NCBI GenBank assembly: GCA_035315125.1
Contig: DATFYI010000254.1
Location: 1-6,217, forward strand
DNA length: 6,217 nt
Direction: 5' to 3'
Source: DATFYI01 sp035315125
GTDB taxonomy: Bacteria; Chloroflexota; Anaerolineae; Anaerolineales; Anaerolineaceae
In this document: in pieces, positions 4,894 to 6,217 of the stretch
Layout: every line of letters begins with the position of its first letter
How positions within the stretch are numbered: position 1 is the stretch's first letter
The notes under the pieces: model-generated
Seen by the model: the letters and a program-made list of their open reading frames with translations, nothing else
What the model was told of the DNA's origin: nothing
Databases searched by the model: none
Translations under genes and position numbers: made by a program

Positions 4894-5159
4894 TCATTCC
4901 CGATAAAGATACTCCTTCAAATTCGCAATATTTGCAGAAGTGTTAGTTCCAGGCAAAAAAACACAATCATCTCTGGCACAATAATAAAGTTGGTTCCACC
5001 TCTGCATCGCCAGATTCCATTTTCTATCCCAATAATCTTGCTGAGGCTGTAATTTTTTCGCAGATGCCTTTTTTGTTTCGTAGGATTTTAACCTCTAGAT
5101 GCACCATAAATAAACAATGCCATAGCTAAAATAATTATCAACAGACCAATTATTGGCAT
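4894..5159 (-). pseudogene. Frameshifted small membrane protein with LYYCARDDCVF motif
   Basis: Two minus-strand frames join into one plausible protein. The first, from ATG at 5159-5157 to TAA at 5090-5088, encodes MPIIGLLIIILAMALFIYGA and SRG, a single hydrophobic transmembrane segment. GAGG sits 6 bases before this ATG; a TTG at 5189 is an alternative start. The second frame is open from 5094 to the TGA at 4896-4894 and encodes 66 residues, including a lysine/glutamine-rich linker, DYWDRKWNLAMQRWNQLYYC, ARDDCVFLPG and a final LKEYLYRE. A single-base deletion near 5088-5094 would explain the break. The second part resembles the C-terminus of uncharacterised, often zinc-ribbon-bearing membrane proteins that I associate with Chloroflexota. 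No CPxCG ribbon is visible here, so the N-terminus may also be lost. A sequencing error is an alternative to true decay. Confidence 0.6.
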
Positions 5160-5245
5160 CCCGATCCTCGGCTGCACCCCCGATTTCAACCCTGTCCGCC
5201 CTTAAATCCCCGCGGCGTTGGGGGAGGAGGGGCCGACATTAAGAA

Positions 5246-5265
5246 GCCATTGGACATGGCCATGG
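5246..5265 (-). terminator. Weak terminator-like hairpin after the acetyltransferase gene
   Basis: GCCAT (5246-5250) pairs with ATGGC (5262-5265 plus the A at its start), and with one bulge the GG/CC next to it extends the stem to 7 bp. On the minus strand it lies about 20 bp after the stop at 5286 and is followed by TTCTTAAT. The U-tract is poor, so support is modest. Confidence 0.3.
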
Positions 5266-5285
5266 CATTCTCAGGAAAGGCTCAG

Positions 5286-5759
5286 TCAATCCATCTCAGC
5301 TAATATCTTCCTCATTCGAATAGCATCCTCCCCATCTTCATAGAAACCGGGCAGCGTCCCAAAAGGGACGAAGCCCATGTTCAGCCAGAAAGCCAGCTCG
5401 GTCAGGTTGGTCTTTCGAACCTCCAGGTTGATTTTGTTCACGCCATATTCTTCGAGGCGTCGCTCAATTGTATCGAGCAAGACCGTTCCGATCCCACGCC
5501 GCCGGTAGGCCGGGTTAATTACCAGCGACGCCAGGTCGCCAATCCGATGTAAAATACGCGTGATAACATACCCGGCAATGCACCCATTGACCTCCGCCAC
5601 GATACATAAATCGGGGTTGCAATGGTACCAACGTTCGAAATCGGCCAAGGAATAAGCGTCGAAATGGTTGAATGAGGACTGCTCGATCTCCAGGATCTGG
5701 TCGATGTCCGCCTCTTCCCAGGCAAGCTGCCTGACGTGAATTGCTGCTGTTATTAACAT
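5286..5759 (-). CDS. GNAT-family N-acetyltransferase, RimI-like (157 aa)
   Basis: A cytoplasmic acetyl-CoA-dependent acyltransferase. Motif A is clear: SLVINPAYRRRGIGTVLL, with the pyrophosphate-binding RRRGIG at 86-91. Motif B follows as INLEVRKTNLTELAFWLNMGF (110-130), and the C-terminal GFYEDGEDAIRMRK (138-151) is characteristic of RimI-type N-alpha-acetyltransferases, which acetylate protein N-termini such as ribosomal protein S18. At the position of the usual LYxxxGF tyrosine there is W125 (FWLNMGF), so the general-acid residue of RimI is not conserved and the substrate may differ. The start is supported by AGGAG (5767-5771) 7 bases before the ATG. It is preceded on the same strand by the ATP-grasp gene with a 33-bp gap, so they are probably one transcript; a peptide- or amino-acid-modifying pair is a possible reading. 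Confidence 0.9.
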   Translation of the reverse strand: MLITAAIHVRQLAWEEADIDQILEIEQSSFNHFDAYSLADFERWYHCNPDLCIVAEVNGCIAGYVITRILHRIGDLASLVINPAYRRRGIGTVLLDTIERRLEEYGVNKINLEVRKTNLTELAFWLNMGFVPFGTLPGFYEDGEDAIRMRKILAEMD

Positions 5760-5792
5760 CTATTTTCTCCTGGTCCACAGATGCTGGTACAG

Positions 5793-6217
5793 CTAAACGC
5801 CCAGCGAATGATCTCTCCCGGAATGCTGCAATAGAGACTGCAGCAGGCTGTCTTCGTCCCAGCCAGCTGAGGCAGCGGTCAGTAAAAACTGCTCGTCCAT
5901 TGGGTCTGGCGCAATTTCGACCCACTCCAGGATCGGCTCATCTAAGCGGATAAAATCGAAGCGCGCCAACCCCCTGGCTTCCATGACGTCATAGGCTTTT
6001 TGGACGGCCGCTTGGTACAGCTGATCGAACGCGCTCGGGAAAGGTGAACGATCGAGAATGAACAGGCTCACCCGCTCCCCTGCTATCTGCTCAAGGAGTA
6101 AGACTTCTTCGCCCACCGGGAAAAGATCGAGCCTCGATGCAGGTCTTTTGCATTGCTCAAGCTGAGACCACCTTGCAGGCCATCGCGCAAGAGCGTCAGA
6201 GGATACCGCAGCCCATC
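5793..6217 (-). CDS. ATP-grasp protein, D-Ala-D-Ala ligase-like C-terminus, 5' partial
   Basis: The frame is open without a stop from the right edge to the TAG at 5795-5793, giving 140 visible residues; the start is outside the window. A GTG at 6116 is available, but the reading frame before it is coding-like. Counting from the edge, SPFPSAFDQLYQAAVQKAYDVME, then GLARFDFIRLDEPILEW (82-97) and a final LLTAASAGWDEDSLLQSLLQ (111-130), follow the C-terminal plan of D-Ala-D-Ala ligases: the helix before aRvDF, the metal-ligand strand, then the a..aG.s...Ll..ll helices. Where ligases have E-x-N for Mg2+, this protein has E99-I-A101, so one metal ligand seems missing. It may be a divergent ATP-grasp ligase or a degenerate paralogue. 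Assignment rests on pattern recognition of the C-terminus only. It is the upstream partner of the acetyltransferase gene. Confidence 0.6.
   Translation of the reverse strand, partial: WAAVSSDALARWPARWSQLEQCKRPASRLDLFPVGEEVLLLEQIAGERVSLFILDRSPFPSAFDQLYQAAVQKAYDVMEARGLARFDFIRLDEPILEWVEIAPDPMDEQFLLTAASAGWDEDSLLQSLLQHSGRDHSLGV

Noticed and set aside
5088..5094. Programmed -1 ribosomal frameshift in the broken membrane-protein gene
   Set aside because: The GGTTAAAATCC junction is not a canonical slippery heptamer in the right phase, and no downstream stimulatory hairpin is evident; a deletion is simpler.

Overview
The window reads like a bacterial chromosome segment, most plausibly from Chloroflexota (Anaerolineae-like). 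This lineage call is an inference from the look of two proteins: a short GAPRGN..NALKHGFY protein and a relic with an RWNQLYYCARDDCVF motif. No rRNA or intact tRNA is present to confirm it. Coding is classical, with strong AGGAG-type ribosome binding sites and at least one near-consensus sigma-70 promoter.

Left part (1-3122, all + strand): a redox gene cluster. It holds the C-terminal part of a carboxymuconolactone decarboxylase-family protein, a complete aldo/keto reductase with all four catalytic residues, a small atypical SDR/NAD(P)H-binding protein, and a classical short-chain dehydrogenase. The last two genes are 26 bp apart. A terminator-like hairpin sits between the aldo/keto reductase and the atypical SDR. 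The set suggests reduction or detoxification of small carbonyl or quinone-like compounds, but the substrate cannot be read from sequence.

Middle part (3123-5285): a gene-poor, repeat-rich accessory stretch. One compact, GC-rich gene (3691-4125) encodes a small protein with a phage small-terminase-like N-terminus. It is driven by a textbook promoter whose spacer and -10 carry a 20-bp inverted repeat resembling an SOS (LexA) box of the GAAC-N4-GTTC type. After it come 9-mer repeats, three consecutive hairpins, and two and a half copies of a 57-bp tandem repeat built from the 3' end of a tRNA. These lead directly into a clean 3' half of tRNA-Gln(UUG) on the minus strand. That half starts exactly at the anticodon loop and has no matching 5' half, as expected for an integration (att) scar. 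Beyond it lie a 20-bp perfect palindrome and a frameshifted minus-strand membrane-protein gene (4894-5159).

Right part (5286-6217, minus strand): a probable two-gene operon. An ATP-grasp protein resembling the C-terminus of D-Ala-D-Ala ligase (cut by the window edge) is followed after 33 bp by a RimI-like GNAT acetyltransferase. If the tRNA-Gln half is an att relic, its orientation predicts that the inserted element extends rightwards from 4610 and that an intact tRNA-Gln lies beyond the right edge.
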